DNA from: CAIKZJ01 sp041675325
Lineage (GTDB): Bacteria; Bacteroidota; Ignavibacteria; Tepidaquicellales; Tepidaquicellaceae
DNA: 64,000 bases
NCBI GenBank assembly: GCA_041675325.1
Contig: JBAYUG010000007.1
Location: 3,477-67,476 of the forward strand
Direction: 5' to 3'
The translations under genes and the position numbers were made by a program. Shown here piece by piece: positions 1-9,273 of the stretch (positions are counted from its first letter, which is position 1; every line of letters starts with the position of its first letter). The notes under the pieces are model-generated. The model saw only the letters and a list, made by a program, of their open reading frames with translations. It had not been told where the DNA came from and made no database searches.

Positions 1-702
1 GGGTCTGGGTCGGGATCTTCTACGATTATTTTAAGTAAACTCTTTCCAGATTCTGAAATAATAGGCATTGAGATGGTGGATGAATTTATTAAGATAGCGG
101 AAGAAAAGATTAAGTTTTTGGGCTTAAAGAATGTTAAGTTTATTAAATCTGAATCTCCGGAATATTTACCCAAAAATATTAAATCACCAGATTTTATAGT
201 TATGAGCAGAGTTTATGAACATCTGTTACCAAAGGAAAGAGAAGGAATTTTCCTTGAAATCTGGAATCTTCTAAAAACAGGCGGAGTCTTATTCATTATT
301 GAGACGCCATATAGCCTATACCCTATTGAATTTCATACTACACAGGGACTTCCGCTTATTAACTATCTTCCGGATAACCTTGCTTAACTTTACGCAAAAC
401 ACTTCTCAAGAGCTAATTTAAAGGACAAAAACTGGCAAAGGCTGCTTAGAGATGGAATCATAGGGGGAAGACCGGGATACATAAGAAGACAATTGAACTC
501 TATAGATAATAAAGCATTGATGCTAAAACCTTTAAGTGATTTTGCAAAAGACAATTTAGAAATATGGCACAATATTTATAAAAAAAGAGACAGACAGAAA
601 CTTGTAAAGATAATGTATTATTTGGGAAAACTTATAAAAATGCTGACTGGAATTACAATGACACATTATATTTATCTTGCTATACAAAAAGAAAAGAAAT
701 AA
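1..702 (+). pseudogene. Class I SAM-dependent methyltransferase, 5'-truncated by the window edge and split by an in-frame TAA
   Basis: The reading frame is open from base 1 and starts inside the SAM-binding loop (a G-S-G-S-G-S glycine-rich stretch, then strand 2 ending in an acidic IGIE). It continues through a methyltransferase core (MSRVYEHL, LLKTGGVLFIIETP) and stops at TAA 385-387. The same frame then stays open for another 104 codons to TAA 700-702, and that stretch reads as the natural C-terminal part of the enzyme. No frameshift is needed, so one substitution explains the break. It is the only plus-strand gene next to the minus-strand glycosyltransferase operon and ends 9 bases from the convergent gene. 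Methyltransferases of this type often decorate sugars or lipids in such loci. It may be a true pseudogene, a sequencing error or, less likely, a readthrough site. Confidence 0.72.
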
Positions 703-711
703 TAATATCAA

Positions 712-1461
712 TTACAGAAATCTTCGAGCAATTCTATTATATGTTGTGTTTTTTTCTATAATATCTTCGGGGGAAATATTTCTAAGGTATTTATCAAATG
801 ATATACCATCCCAATAATGATGACAATATGCATTAGGAAAATCAAGATCTTTCTCAAAAATTCTTTTTACATCAAAGGAATAGTATAGCGGGTAGTGGAA
901 ACTATCATAAGGTTCTATATGTATAAGTTCTGGGTATTGTTTTGAAAGCTCCAGCGGCTTTCTAACAGACATTTCTGACCAATACTTATCATATCCCTTT
1001 GACCTAAAATTTCTGAATTCATTGTACCACAGTTTAAGAAACTCTGAATCTTTATTCGCAAAAATTACTCCATTACATAATCCCATACGTCTCCATTTTC
1101 CTTGTTTCCCTAATACAAGATCATGCGAAAGCAGAGGAGCAAAAGATTTTTTACAAATAACATCCATATCCAAATAAATTCCTCCCCTATCTATTAATAT
1201 CTGTAATCTTAAAACATCTGATTTATGAGCAACGTGATACAGTCTTTTGTCAAAAACAGAATTAGGGGGAGTAACCTTTTTATATTCAACAAATGGTGAG
1301 ATTTTATCCCAGTATTTGCCTTCAGGAAGCTTATCTGAATAGAAATATATCTTTTCCGGATTATTCAGAATTCTTATCGAATTTACATTAATATAATGAG
1401 CAAGCGGAAACACGTCATTTCCTTTATAGAAATAAATCAGATGAAAAATATTTGGTATCAT
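712..1461 (-). CDS. Glycosyltransferase with DXD motif (GT32 / capsular sugar-transferase type)
   Basis: A 249-residue protein opening with IPNIFHLIYF, the N-terminal pattern of the sugar-binding DXD family (PF04488; Och1 and capsular transferases). The nucleotide-sugar/metal motif GGIYLDMDV lies near residues 92-100, and a conserved NGVIFA follows near residue 130. No membrane segment is visible, so it should act on the cytoplasmic face on a lipid-linked glycan. Its ATG overlaps the stop of the upstream gene by one base (TAATG), so it is the last gene of the polysaccharide operon. The sugar donor and acceptor cannot be read from sequence. Family assignment is firm; specificity is unknown. 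Confidence 0.85.
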   Translation of the reverse strand: MIPNIFHLIYFYKGNDVFPLAHYINVNSIRILNNPEKIYFYSDKLPEGKYWDKISPFVEYKKVTPPNSVFDKRLYHVAHKSDVLRLQILIDRGGIYLDMDVICKKSFAPLLSHDLVLGKQGKWRRMGLCNGVIFANKDSEFLKLWYNEFRNFRSKGYDKYWSEMSVRKPLELSKQYPELIHIEPYDSFHYPLYYSFDVKRIFEKDLDFPNAYCHHYWDGISFDKYLRNISPEDIIEKNTTYNRIARRFL

Positions 1462-2528
1462 TATTTGGCATTCTTAATAAATTCATAAATCTTATCTGTG
1501 GTAATTTCCCATGTGTTAAATTCATAAGCACGTTTAATAGAATTTTCAGAAATCTTTGAATATAATTCAGGATTATTATAAAGCTTTCTGATACAACGGG
1601 CAAGGTCTTTATGATCGCCTTTTTTGAACAGAAGTCCATCAGTACCATCGTTAATAAGTTCTTTGCTTGTAGGTATATTGCTTGAGATAACCGGGAGACC
1701 ATTTGCCATAGCCTCTGCAATGACCATTCCGTATCCTTCCCATAATGACGGAAATAAGAGTATATCAGATTTTCTATAATGCTCGAGAAGTTCATCAGAG
1801 GATAACTTTCCAAGAAAATAAACTTTGTTCATTAAATTTCCGGTTTCGATTAATTTCAATACTTCATTATAATAATCACTTTCCGTTGGATTTCCTACTA
1901 CATTAAATTTAAAATCAAAGTTCTTTATCTCGGATAAAGCATTTATAACAGTGTTTAATGACTTCCTCTTTTCAATATTTCCAACAAATAAGAGTTCAGG
2001 TATAGGTTTTATTTTTTCCCTCGTGTAAGAATGATCCGGAGTATATTCAAGACCTGGATTAACCATGGGTATCAAGTCCTTAATCATTCCGTTCCTAAAA
2101 AGACTTTTCGTTGAGGTTTCGCTAACGGTTAACTTATTTTTAACAGATTTGACAAATATACTCTCAAAAAAGCTCACTAAGAACTTTGCTTTCTCCTCAC
2201 ACAGCAAATGGTGTATTAAAATTATATATCTGTGCCTTTTAAAGAAACTGACAGTATATAACGGCAGTAAAAAATGTAAGAAAGCTGTATTTGTTAAGAA
2301 TATTACAGATCCTTTTGGTATTTTCAAAGTATGCTTTAAGCCGTAAATAATCTTTTTGACTTTTGATTTCTCGACCGATTCAAAATCATCCTCGTTTCCA
2401 AATACCTTTACCTTCTCTCCTCTTTTATTAAGTATATCATAAACTATAGAATGGTACATATTACCTCCGGTTGTAAACTTTGGGTAAAACGGGATAAAAA
2501 AGTAAATTTGGTTTTCCTGTTTACTCAA
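1461..2528 (-). CDS. GT4-family glycosyltransferase
   Basis: A 355-residue GT-B-fold enzyme. The N-terminal half has the glycine-rich FTTGGNMYH acceptor-side loop. The C-terminal half has LLFVGNIEKRKS (start of the second Rossmann domain, about residue 190) and the E-x7-E signature in LWEGYGMVIAEAMANG (about residues 262-277), followed by PVISSNIPTSKEL, which is the nucleotide-sugar binding region of retaining GT4 enzymes. It overlaps the upstream GT2 gene by 8 bases and the downstream gene by one, which indicates translational coupling. The likely role is adding one sugar to the lipid-linked repeat unit. Donor specificity is not readable. Confidence 0.9.
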   Translation of the reverse strand: MSKQENQIYFFIPFYPKFTTGGNMYHSIVYDILNKRGEKVKVFGNEDDFESVEKSKVKKIIYGLKHTLKIPKGSVIFLTNTAFLHFLLPLYTVSFFKRHRYIILIHHLLCEEKAKFLVSFFESIFVKSVKNKLTVSETSTKSLFRNGMIKDLIPMVNPGLEYTPDHSYTREKIKPIPELLFVGNIEKRKSLNTVINALSEIKNFDFKFNVVGNPTESDYYNEVLKLIETGNLMNKVYFLGKLSSDELLEHYRKSDILLFPSLWEGYGMVIAEAMANGLPVISSNIPTSKELINDGTDGLLFKKGDHKDLARCIRKLYNNPELYSKISENSIKRAYEFNTWEITTDKIYEFIKNAK

Positions 2529-3450
2529 GACCTGTTCTGTAATATTTAATAATATTCATGTATTGCAATTTTTTCATATTTTTCTTCTCAGAATAACGGC
2601 TTCTGAACTTCAAAGAAAACAATCTTAGATAAAACCCTGCTAAATGAAGGTATTTTACAAACAGTTTCTTAAATGTACTACTATTTTTCATGTGGTACAT
2701 TAATCTGCTTTTATTTATGTTGTAATAATAAACAGTATCATCATCGTCAGGTTTAGTGCTTGTATTGGCTACATGAATCACTTTAAGATATGGCAGACAA
2801 TAGATACTTCCTCCTGCATCAGTTATTCTTTTCTGTAAATCCACATCTTCATAATATAGGAAATAATCCTCGTTAAATCCTCCGACTTTATTAAAAAAAT
2901 CTTTTTTAACTATAAGACAAGCCCCAGTTGCCCAATCTATTCTCATTGCCCTGCCGGATTTAGCTGATTCTTGAAGTTTTCTGTTTAACTTATTTATTCT
3001 TAAATTATAACCTTTACCTAAGAAATCATAGAACTCCCACATTATGTTAGGGAAATTATTGTAGACGTATCCCTGACTGCCATCCTGATATATGAAAGCA
3101 GGAGAACATACAGCAGCATCGGTGGTTTGTTCCATAAAATCAAACATGTTTTTCAGACTATTATTTGTAAACACTGTATCCGGATTAACGAATACTAAAT
3201 ACTTCCCACTTGAATTTTGAGATCCGTAATTACAGGCTGACCCGAAACCACGGTTGTCATCCAAAAGATAGAATTCAATATTACTAAATTTACTCTTTAA
3301 ATTAATTATATCCCTGTCCGGAGAATAATTATCAACAATAAGAATTTCATAATTTATATCGCGAGTATTAGAAATGATTGAATTTAAACAGTTCTCTATA
3401 TATTTATGAGAATTATAATTCACGGTTATTATTGATATATCTTTTTTCAC
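2521..3450 (-). CDS. GT2-family glycosyltransferase (rhamnosyltransferase-like)
   Basis: A 309-residue GT-A protein. The N-terminus ISIITVNYNSHKYIENC is the usual nucleotide-binding start, and VNPDTVF carries the DXD-equivalent. GGFNEDYFLYYEDVDLQKR (about residues 195-213) is the ED-type acceptor/catalytic-base motif typical of rhamnosyltransferase-like GT2 enzymes. The C-terminal 80 residues are basic and could be membrane-associated. It is one of three GT2 genes in this operon and resembles the neighbour at 3487-4476 in motif layout, so both may derive from an old duplication. The sugar is unknown. Confidence 0.88.
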   Translation of the reverse strand: MKKDISIITVNYNSHKYIENCLNSIISNTRDINYEILIVDNYSPDRDIINLKSKFSNIEFYLLDDNRGFGSACNYGSQNSSGKYLVFVNPDTVFTNNSLKNMFDFMEQTTDAAVCSPAFIYQDGSQGYVYNNFPNIMWEFYDFLGKGYNLRINKLNRKLQESAKSGRAMRIDWATGACLIVKKDFFNKVGGFNEDYFLYYEDVDLQKRITDAGGSIYCLPYLKVIHVANTSTKPDDDDTVYYYNINKSRLMYHMKNSSTFKKLFVKYLHLAGFYLRLFSLKFRSRYSEKKNMKKLQYMNIIKYYRTGLE

Positions 3451-3486
3451 CGTTAAGGAATCTTTATGAATTAATAAACTTTATCA

Positions 3487-4476
3487 TTAATAATTGTATT
3501 TATCAAACTCTTTATAACCTCTTTTATAATCCATTGATATGTCCTCGATATAATCTGAAGATGCTACAGTAAACTTCTTAATTTGTTTTCTTTGATTAAA
3601 GTACCTATAGGATAAAAATAGGCCAACCCAAAAACCTGCCACAGAATTGGTAAAAAAGTTAATCTGATACCTTTTTATGAATCTTAAATAATTCCAGTGT
3701 CTGTTAAAAGTAGAAATAATACTGTATTTTAAGATTAATTTTGAATTATGGTTTTTAATCTGCAGATAATTCAAGTTCCTTTCCATTAGGAAGAACTTCT
3801 TACTAAGAGTATTTTTTATTGTTGCTCCGCATTTATGATAACAAACGGCTTCTGGAATATAGACGCATTTAAAACCTGCCAGCTGCATTCTGTAATTAAA
3901 ATCTATATCTTCATAATATGCAAAAAACGAATCATCGAGTAAACCAATATTACGGAAAAGTTCTGTGCGGTAAATTGTAGAACCTCCGCAGCCTCCAAAT
4001 ACAAATCCCCTTTTTTGATATTGTTTTATATCTTTTTCATCACCACCCCTTTTGTAAGGATAGCTGTAAAAATCATAGTAATCTCCTGTTGTATCTAATA
4101 AGTCTCTGGAATAATAATTCAATATTTTAGGAGTAGTACTGCCAATTTCATCACTTGTAAAACCCGATACAAGATTCTCAAGAAAGAACTCGTCACATTC
4201 CATGTCATTATTTAGGAAAAGGATATAGTTGTATAGATTAGAGTTTATAGCATGAATAATACCTGCATTTGTAGCAAAAGCAAAGCCATAATTCTTTTCA
4301 AGTTTTAATACCTTAACTTCAGGATAATTCCTATTAACATATTCGACAGAATCATCAATAGAACCGTTATCTACAAGAATTATATTAAAGTTTTTATATG
4401 ATTGATTTCTAAGTGAATTGAAGCATACTTCAAGATGATTTAAGCCATTATAATTTGGAATAACAATACAAATCAA
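3487..4476 (-). CDS. GT2-family glycosyltransferase
   Basis: A 329-residue protein with the N-terminal GT-A motif IVIPNYNGLNHLEVC, the acidic LVDNGSIDDS, a FLNNDME metal-binding motif (about residue 93) and FAYYEDIDFNYR (about residues 187-198), the same catalytic layout as the adjacent 2521-3450 gene. A hydrophobic aromatic stretch near residues 275-292 may attach it to the membrane. It overlaps the upstream GT4 gene by four bases (ATGA-type junction) and is separated from the next GT2 gene by 36 bases. It is inferred to add one residue of the glycan repeat unit. Confidence 0.88.
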   Translation of the reverse strand: MICIVIPNYNGLNHLEVCFNSLRNQSYKNFNIILVDNGSIDDSVEYVNRNYPEVKVLKLEKNYGFAFATNAGIIHAINSNLYNYILFLNNDMECDEFFLENLVSGFTSDEIGSTTPKILNYYSRDLLDTTGDYYDFYSYPYKRGGDEKDIKQYQKRGFVFGGCGGSTIYRTELFRNIGLLDDSFFAYYEDIDFNYRMQLAGFKCVYIPEAVCYHKCGATIKNTLSKKFFLMERNLNYLQIKNHNSKLILKYSIISTFNRHWNYLRFIKRYQINFFTNSVAGFWVGLFLSYRYFNQRKQIKKFTVASSDYIEDISMDYKRGYKEFDKYNY

Positions 4477-5540
4477 CTCAGAAGGTAAATTAGTTTTTCA
4501 ACAGAGTTTTCCCAATTAAGGGTATTTCTAACCATGCTAAATCCATTCTCAGCAATACTTTTATTTAGTATATTATCATTCAAAAGCAATCTTGTTTTTT
4601 CTACAATAGATTCTACATTCTCAGGACTTATAAACAATACCGATTTTTCATTTAGTGAATATTCTGGAACAGCACCAACCGGTGAACTTATTACAGAAGT
4701 TTTGCATGCCATTGCTTCAGCCGGCGGCAACCCAAATCCTTCTTCTCTACTTGCAAAAATGAAAATATGAGATTCATTGTAAATATTTGCTATTTCTTCA
4801 GGCAAGGGATTCTTATAAAACTTAACATAACTGGGATGTTCATTGAATTTTTCCAGCCCAAATGATTTAAACTTAACATGAGGGAATTCATCTCTTATCA
4901 TCTTAATAGCTTCAATAACCAATTTAGTATTCTTCTTTTCTAATTTATAATCTATATAGCTTATGGTTTTTTCTTTTGTATCGTAATCTTTTTTAATTGA
5001 TGGGAAATAAGTATCATAATCTATTCCGTTTAAGATTTCATCAGAGTGTATTCCATAATCTGTTAGTAATTTATCCTTTAAATAACTGCATGTTGTTATT
5101 CGTATTAAATCCAGTTTATAACTTTCATTTACAAGATTAACATTTGAATCCCATTTTTCAAAATCTTGAATTAAATAATACTTAATCCCCTTATGATAAC
5201 TCAATTTTGAAACATCAAATGATGTTGGCCAGCTTGTTGCAATAGTATAATTAGCATCTCTGACAAAATTATCTCTAATAAAAGGCACTCCAATGATTTT
5301 AATATCTTTAATAAACTTTTTATTTATTCGTCCCTTGATATAATTCTTTATCGCCCAGTAAGATCTTCTTGGATTCCAGGAATACTCATTCTTTCCAGTA
5401 TAATGATTATAGTAAGCGAAAGGATAATATAAAACGATATCAAATCCTTTAGTTTTGAGCCTGTATGAATATTCCAGAATGACATTCATCCCCCCTGATT
5501 TAATAATTCCGGGAATGATAATATTAATTTTCCTATTCAA
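4473..5540 (-). CDS. GT4-family glycosyltransferase
   Basis: A 355-residue GT-B enzyme. It opens with INIIIPGIIKSGGMNVI, a glycine-rich acceptor loop, and carries FASREEGFGLPPAEAMACK (about residues 262-280) with the two glutamates of the E-x7-E retaining signature, then VISSPVGAVPEYS. Four-base overlaps at both ends join it to the GT2 genes on either side, so it is part of one translationally coupled operon. It is predicted to be a cytoplasmic or peripheral-membrane sugar transferase for the surface glycan. The donor is unknown. Confidence 0.9.
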   Translation of the reverse strand: MNRKINIIIPGIIKSGGMNVILEYSYRLKTKGFDIVLYYPFAYYNHYTGKNEYSWNPRRSYWAIKNYIKGRINKKFIKDIKIIGVPFIRDNFVRDANYTIATSWPTSFDVSKLSYHKGIKYYLIQDFEKWDSNVNLVNESYKLDLIRITTCSYLKDKLLTDYGIHSDEILNGIDYDTYFPSIKKDYDTKEKTISYIDYKLEKKNTKLVIEAIKMIRDEFPHVKFKSFGLEKFNEHPSYVKFYKNPLPEEIANIYNESHIFIFASREEGFGLPPAEAMACKTSVISSPVGAVPEYSLNEKSVLFISPENVESIVEKTRLLLNDNILNKSIAENGFSMVRNTLNWENSVEKLIYLLS

Positions 5541-6274
5541 TATTTTTCGGGAAATAGAATTTTCTTTAAAACACTTGTATACATAATTGGATCTAAAAGT
5601 TTTGCACCATATTTTCTTGATACTTTATAAATCTCAATCGCTTGTCTTCTCATATTACTTCTAGTAAGTGTAGTACTGTAATCTCTTTGTATTGCTAATG
5701 TATCATCAACATAAAATGGAGTGGTAAGTAAAAACATTCTTATAAATAATTCGTAATCAAAAACAAGTTTAAGAGTATCATCAAGCAATCCCGTTTTACG
5801 TAAAAGCGACATCCTGTAAAAGGAGCATGGTTGTCTTACTATGTCTGCACTCATATGAATTAAATCATTAGCGCATAGTAGAGATGACTTTTCTGTAAGT
5901 AGTTTATTTTCATTAGGCAACAGAACGGATCTATTTCCATAAAGAAAATCCAGCTTATCATCATCAAAAAAATAATTATTAACTTTAGATAGTATATTCT
6001 TTTCATAATAATCATCAGAATTAATCCATGTAACAATATCCCCGCTTGCCATTTTAAAACCCTTATTAATTGCTTCTGCAGCACCTTTATCCTTTTCAGA
6101 AATCCAGTTCAAATGAGGATATTCCTTTAGGATATCAATTGTTTCATCTGTTGAACCACCGTCAATAATAATATGCTCATAATTTGGATAATCTTGATTT
6201 AATATAGATTCGATTGTATCTCTAATAAATCTTCCCTGATTATAGGAAGGTGTAATTATAGAAAATTTAAGCAT
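5537..6274 (-). CDS. GT2-family glycosyltransferase (WcaA-like)
   Basis: A short 245-residue GT-A enzyme with the compact motif set of the WcaA-like subgroup: FSIITPSYNQGRFI at the N-terminus, IIIDGGSTDET (about residues 36-46), the EKDKGAAEAINKG loop, and WINSDDYY (about residues 82-89) holding the metal-binding SDD. The catalytic region follows VRQPCSFYRMSLLRK. It overlaps the flippase gene by one base at 6274 and the GT4 gene by four bases. In a Wzx/Wzy locus it is probably one of the early sugar-adding enzymes. Specificity is not readable. Confidence 0.9.
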   Translation of the reverse strand: MLKFSIITPSYNQGRFIRDTIESILNQDYPNYEHIIIDGGSTDETIDILKEYPHLNWISEKDKGAAEAINKGFKMASGDIVTWINSDDYYEKNILSKVNNYFFDDDKLDFLYGNRSVLLPNENKLLTEKSSLLCANDLIHMSADIVRQPCSFYRMSLLRKTGLLDDTLKLVFDYELFIRMFLLTTPFYVDDTLAIQRDYSTTLTRSNMRRQAIEIYKVSRKYGAKLLDPIMYTSVLKKILFPEKY

Positions 6275-7773
6275 TAATAATTAAACTTTATTTTATCTTT
6301 TATAAATTTTGTCATTAATATGTTGTGAAAGTACTTTACATATTTATAAAATACAACAAAATAAATAAACAAAAAGATTATTAATATTGTGACATAATAC
6401 TCACTGAAAATATACATCAAAACTAGCTGAATAATGGTAATAAAGTTCATTATCAGGATATCAAAGAGTCCTGTACTTTTTATATATATATTATATTTGA
6501 AATTATTGGCTTTTTTAAGCATAATAAATATAACAAAAGTATTAATAATAATGGATAAATAAAAGGCAGACAAGCCCAAATAACTATTTGATATATACAA
6601 TGAGAGAAACAAAAGTAATGAAGTAGTAACTAAGTTAATTGATTGTATAATAACCAACCTCAGACCTTTACCATCTACCATTAACACTGAGTATAACGCC
6701 CCGCCATAATTTATCAGTGAATATGGTAAAAAATAAAGCAAAAGAATAATTACGGATTCAAAACTCTTAAACCATAACATCATACCTATGCATATTAATG
6801 GATTCAACAGACCATAAACCAGAACCGAATAATAGTTTGACATTTTAGAATAGTAATACAAGTCATCATTTAGAAAATTATCCAGTGTACCAAGCGAATG
6901 TTGTTCGCTAAGTTTGTTAAAAATCCCTTTCTGTGCAGAAAAGATTAATCCATTCGATAGATTAATTATCTTCTTACTGGTTTCAAAAAAAGTTACAAAA
7001 CTAAGAGATAAATATGAACCTATTAATAATTTCACAACCGGATCTATAAGACTTGTAATAAAACTTGATACCTGAATATTTATACCATACATCATATACT
7101 TTTTTATCAAAGTATAATCATAATTATTAAATGACAATGATAGTTCTCTATGTGAATCAATTAGTTTGATAAAAAAAATTAAAACAGAAAATAACTGAAC
7201 TATAAATGTAATTAAAGCAAGATAAATAATATCCAGTTTCAAGACATACAACAATACTATCAAAATTGTATTAAATGCAGTTACAGTGAACAATAATTTA
7301 CTAAGGACAATAAAATCGGAGAATCCTTCAAAGACTATTTTCAGATAATTGTTCAAATATTGAAAGAAAAATGAGCTTGATATTAAAATGAAAATTAAAT
7401 TTGTATTAACATCTTTTACTTGGATTACAAGCTCTGAATTAGATAAAAACATAAAATAATATGCAGAAGTAATTGCAGTTATTGTAAGAGATAAAACAAT
7501 ATAAACAACAAAAAAAGTTAAAAAGAACTTTTTAATAAGATTTATATCGTTTTCCTTTCTGGCGATTGATAATTGTCTTATTATCGCAGCACCAAAACCA
7601 AAATCAAAAGTGTATCCTAATCCAAATATCGAGATCATTAGTATATACAAACCGAATACTTCCGATGAATATGTTTTAAGTGTAAGAGAAAAGTTTATGA
7701 ATCCTGCTACTGAAAGAAATATAAAGGAAGAGCTGTTCCAGAATGCATTTTTCTTATCTTGTTTTGTGATCAT
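6274..7773 (-). CDS. Wzx-like polysaccharide/oligosaccharide flippase
   Basis: A 499-residue, strongly hydrophobic protein with about 12-14 predicted membrane helices, the size and helix count of MOP-superfamily Wzx/RfbX flippases. The N-terminus (AFWNSSSFIFLSVAGFINF) and the GLGYTFDFGFGAAIIRQLS loop, rich in glycine with an arginine at the end of helix 2, match the family. It would carry the undecaprenyl-linked repeat unit across the inner membrane. It sits between a GT2 gene (one-base overlap) and the O-antigen ligase/polymerase gene 72 bases upstream. The function rests on topology and context, as these proteins conserve little sequence. Confidence 0.85.
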   Translation of the reverse strand: MITKQDKKNAFWNSSSFIFLSVAGFINFSLTLKTYSSEVFGLYILMISIFGLGYTFDFGFGAAIIRQLSIARKENDINLIKKFFLTFFVVYIVLSLTITAITSAYYFMFLSNSELVIQVKDVNTNLIFILISSSFFFQYLNNYLKIVFEGFSDFIVLSKLLFTVTAFNTILIVLLYVLKLDIIYLALITFIVQLFSVLIFFIKLIDSHRELSLSFNNYDYTLIKKYMMYGINIQVSSFITSLIDPVVKLLIGSYLSLSFVTFFETSKKIINLSNGLIFSAQKGIFNKLSEQHSLGTLDNFLNDDLYYYSKMSNYYSVLVYGLLNPLICIGMMLWFKSFESVIILLLYFLPYSLINYGGALYSVLMVDGKGLRLVIIQSINLVTTSLLLFLSLYISNSYLGLSAFYLSIIINTFVIFIMLKKANNFKYNIYIKSTGLFDILIMNFITIIQLVLMYIFSEYYVTILIIFLFIYFVVFYKYVKYFHNILMTKFIKDKIKFNY

Positions 7774-7845
7774 AATAATTTAATGTTTGATAACATGATG
7801 TTACATCAAATTAGAAAACAAGATTTACTCATTAGTTCTAACAAA

Positions 7846-9273
7846 CTAAACAGGATATTCTTCATAATTATTCTTAAGAATTATATAATTTGAAAGATTA
7901 AGCGCAAACATAAACCACATATGAAAAGCGTTCAATCCAAAAGTAAATGCACCTGAATAAATGCTATGCACAATAACAAAAAAGCAATATACATTGAGTA
8001 CAATACTTATAGATTTTTCTTCGTCCGTTAAGGAAATTTTCAAAGCTTTAAATGAAAGCCTAAACATAGCTATAAAATAGGATAGGAAAAGAGTAAAACC
8101 TATAATTCCTGTATCAACCAGAAAATTAAAATAAGTTGTATGTGCATCCATATTCTCAACATATAACTCATACATTATCTGAGGTAAAAAGTTGTATTGC
8201 TCTGATACTAAAGGAAACATATAAAATCCGACACCCCAGAAAGGATGAGCGATAAAAACATTATAAGCAGTTAACCATATTAGAAGTCTTGATTCAAGTG
8301 AATTGCTTAAGTATTGACCTTCTTCCGGTGTCCCCTGAAAGAAATCAAGACTTATCTGAGATACCCTAAGAAGTATGAGTTCATGAAAGCCAAAAATAAA
8401 TACTAATCCTATAAAAACAACACCTAATAAGAAATAGCTAAGTACTCGTTTCTTTAAATAAACTTTTACACTAGGAGAGTATTTAACTGCAACAATTATT
8501 CCGTACACAAGGGACAATACAAATCCTAACCATGCAAAACGAGACTGATGCAGTATTGTTAGTAAAAAAACAAGTAATGCAGAAATATGAGTGAGCACAT
8601 TTGCCTTACCGAATAAATAATTCCTGAAAATAAGGAACAAAAGCACTAGCACACAAAAATCCATAATGGCATAACCAATTAAACCAGAGGATCTTGTATA
8701 ACCTGTTACAAAAATGTCAGCAAATGTTAACAAAGTTGATACAACAACAAGAAGTATAAAAAGATCTATTAATTTATTGATATGCTTGATGTTTTTAACT
8801 GATCTAAATATAACATAAGATATGAGAACAAATATTGTAAATACACAACCATAAACAACTGACTGGAATGAAACATATTTTGAGATTATCGATGAAATTA
8901 ACACTTGAATTACAATTAAGACTGATAGAAGTTTTATGCTATATGGATACTTAAGATTATTAAAGGTCTCAGTGTCTTTATAAGTTGCGAAAAGTATCAA
9001 AATCATAATAGAAATTATAGTTATAATCTGAATACGGTAATCAAACTGAAGATATCTAACAACGCCCAATGAAAAAATAAAATAATAAAGGAAATACCTT
9101 CTGAAAGTAAAGAAAAATAATAAACCGACAAATGGAATGAGCGGGATAATTACAAACTTAGTTTGATCTATAAAGAATAAATAAGCGGATAATATTATTA
9201 GAGAAAATATAATAGAAAAGTACAGAAATTTGTGAGATATTTTAAGATCCGGAAATTTAATGTTATTTATCAC
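7846..9273 (-). CDS. O-antigen ligase / Wzy-type polymerase family membrane protein
   Basis: A 475-residue protein with about 11-12 membrane helices. It has a long periplasmic loop containing ESRLLIWLTAYNVFIAHP and FWGVGFYMFP, the signature of the WaaL/Wzy family (PF04932): the arginine after the serine-rich segment and the H-P-x-x-G-x-G turn. WaaL ligases and Wzy polymerases share this loop and cannot be separated by sequence alone. Because it is the only such protein in the locus and lies beside Wzx and Wzz homologues, polymerase is the better guess. It overlaps the Wzz-like gene by 11 bases. Confidence 0.82.
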   Translation of the reverse strand: MINNIKFPDLKISHKFLYFSIIFSLIILSAYLFFIDQTKFVIIPLIPFVGLLFFFTFRRYFLYYFIFSLGVVRYLQFDYRIQIITIISIMILILFATYKDTETFNNLKYPYSIKLLSVLIVIQVLISSIISKYVSFQSVVYGCVFTIFVLISYVIFRSVKNIKHINKLIDLFILLVVVSTLLTFADIFVTGYTRSSGLIGYAIMDFCVLVLLFLIFRNYLFGKANVLTHISALLVFLLTILHQSRFAWLGFVLSLVYGIIVAVKYSPSVKVYLKKRVLSYFLLGVVFIGLVFIFGFHELILLRVSQISLDFFQGTPEEGQYLSNSLESRLLIWLTAYNVFIAHPFWGVGFYMFPLVSEQYNFLPQIMYELYVENMDAHTTYFNFLVDTGIIGFTLFLSYFIAMFRLSFKALKISLTDEEKSISIVLNVYCFFVIVHSIYSGAFTFGLNAFHMWFMFALNLSNYIILKNNYEEYPV

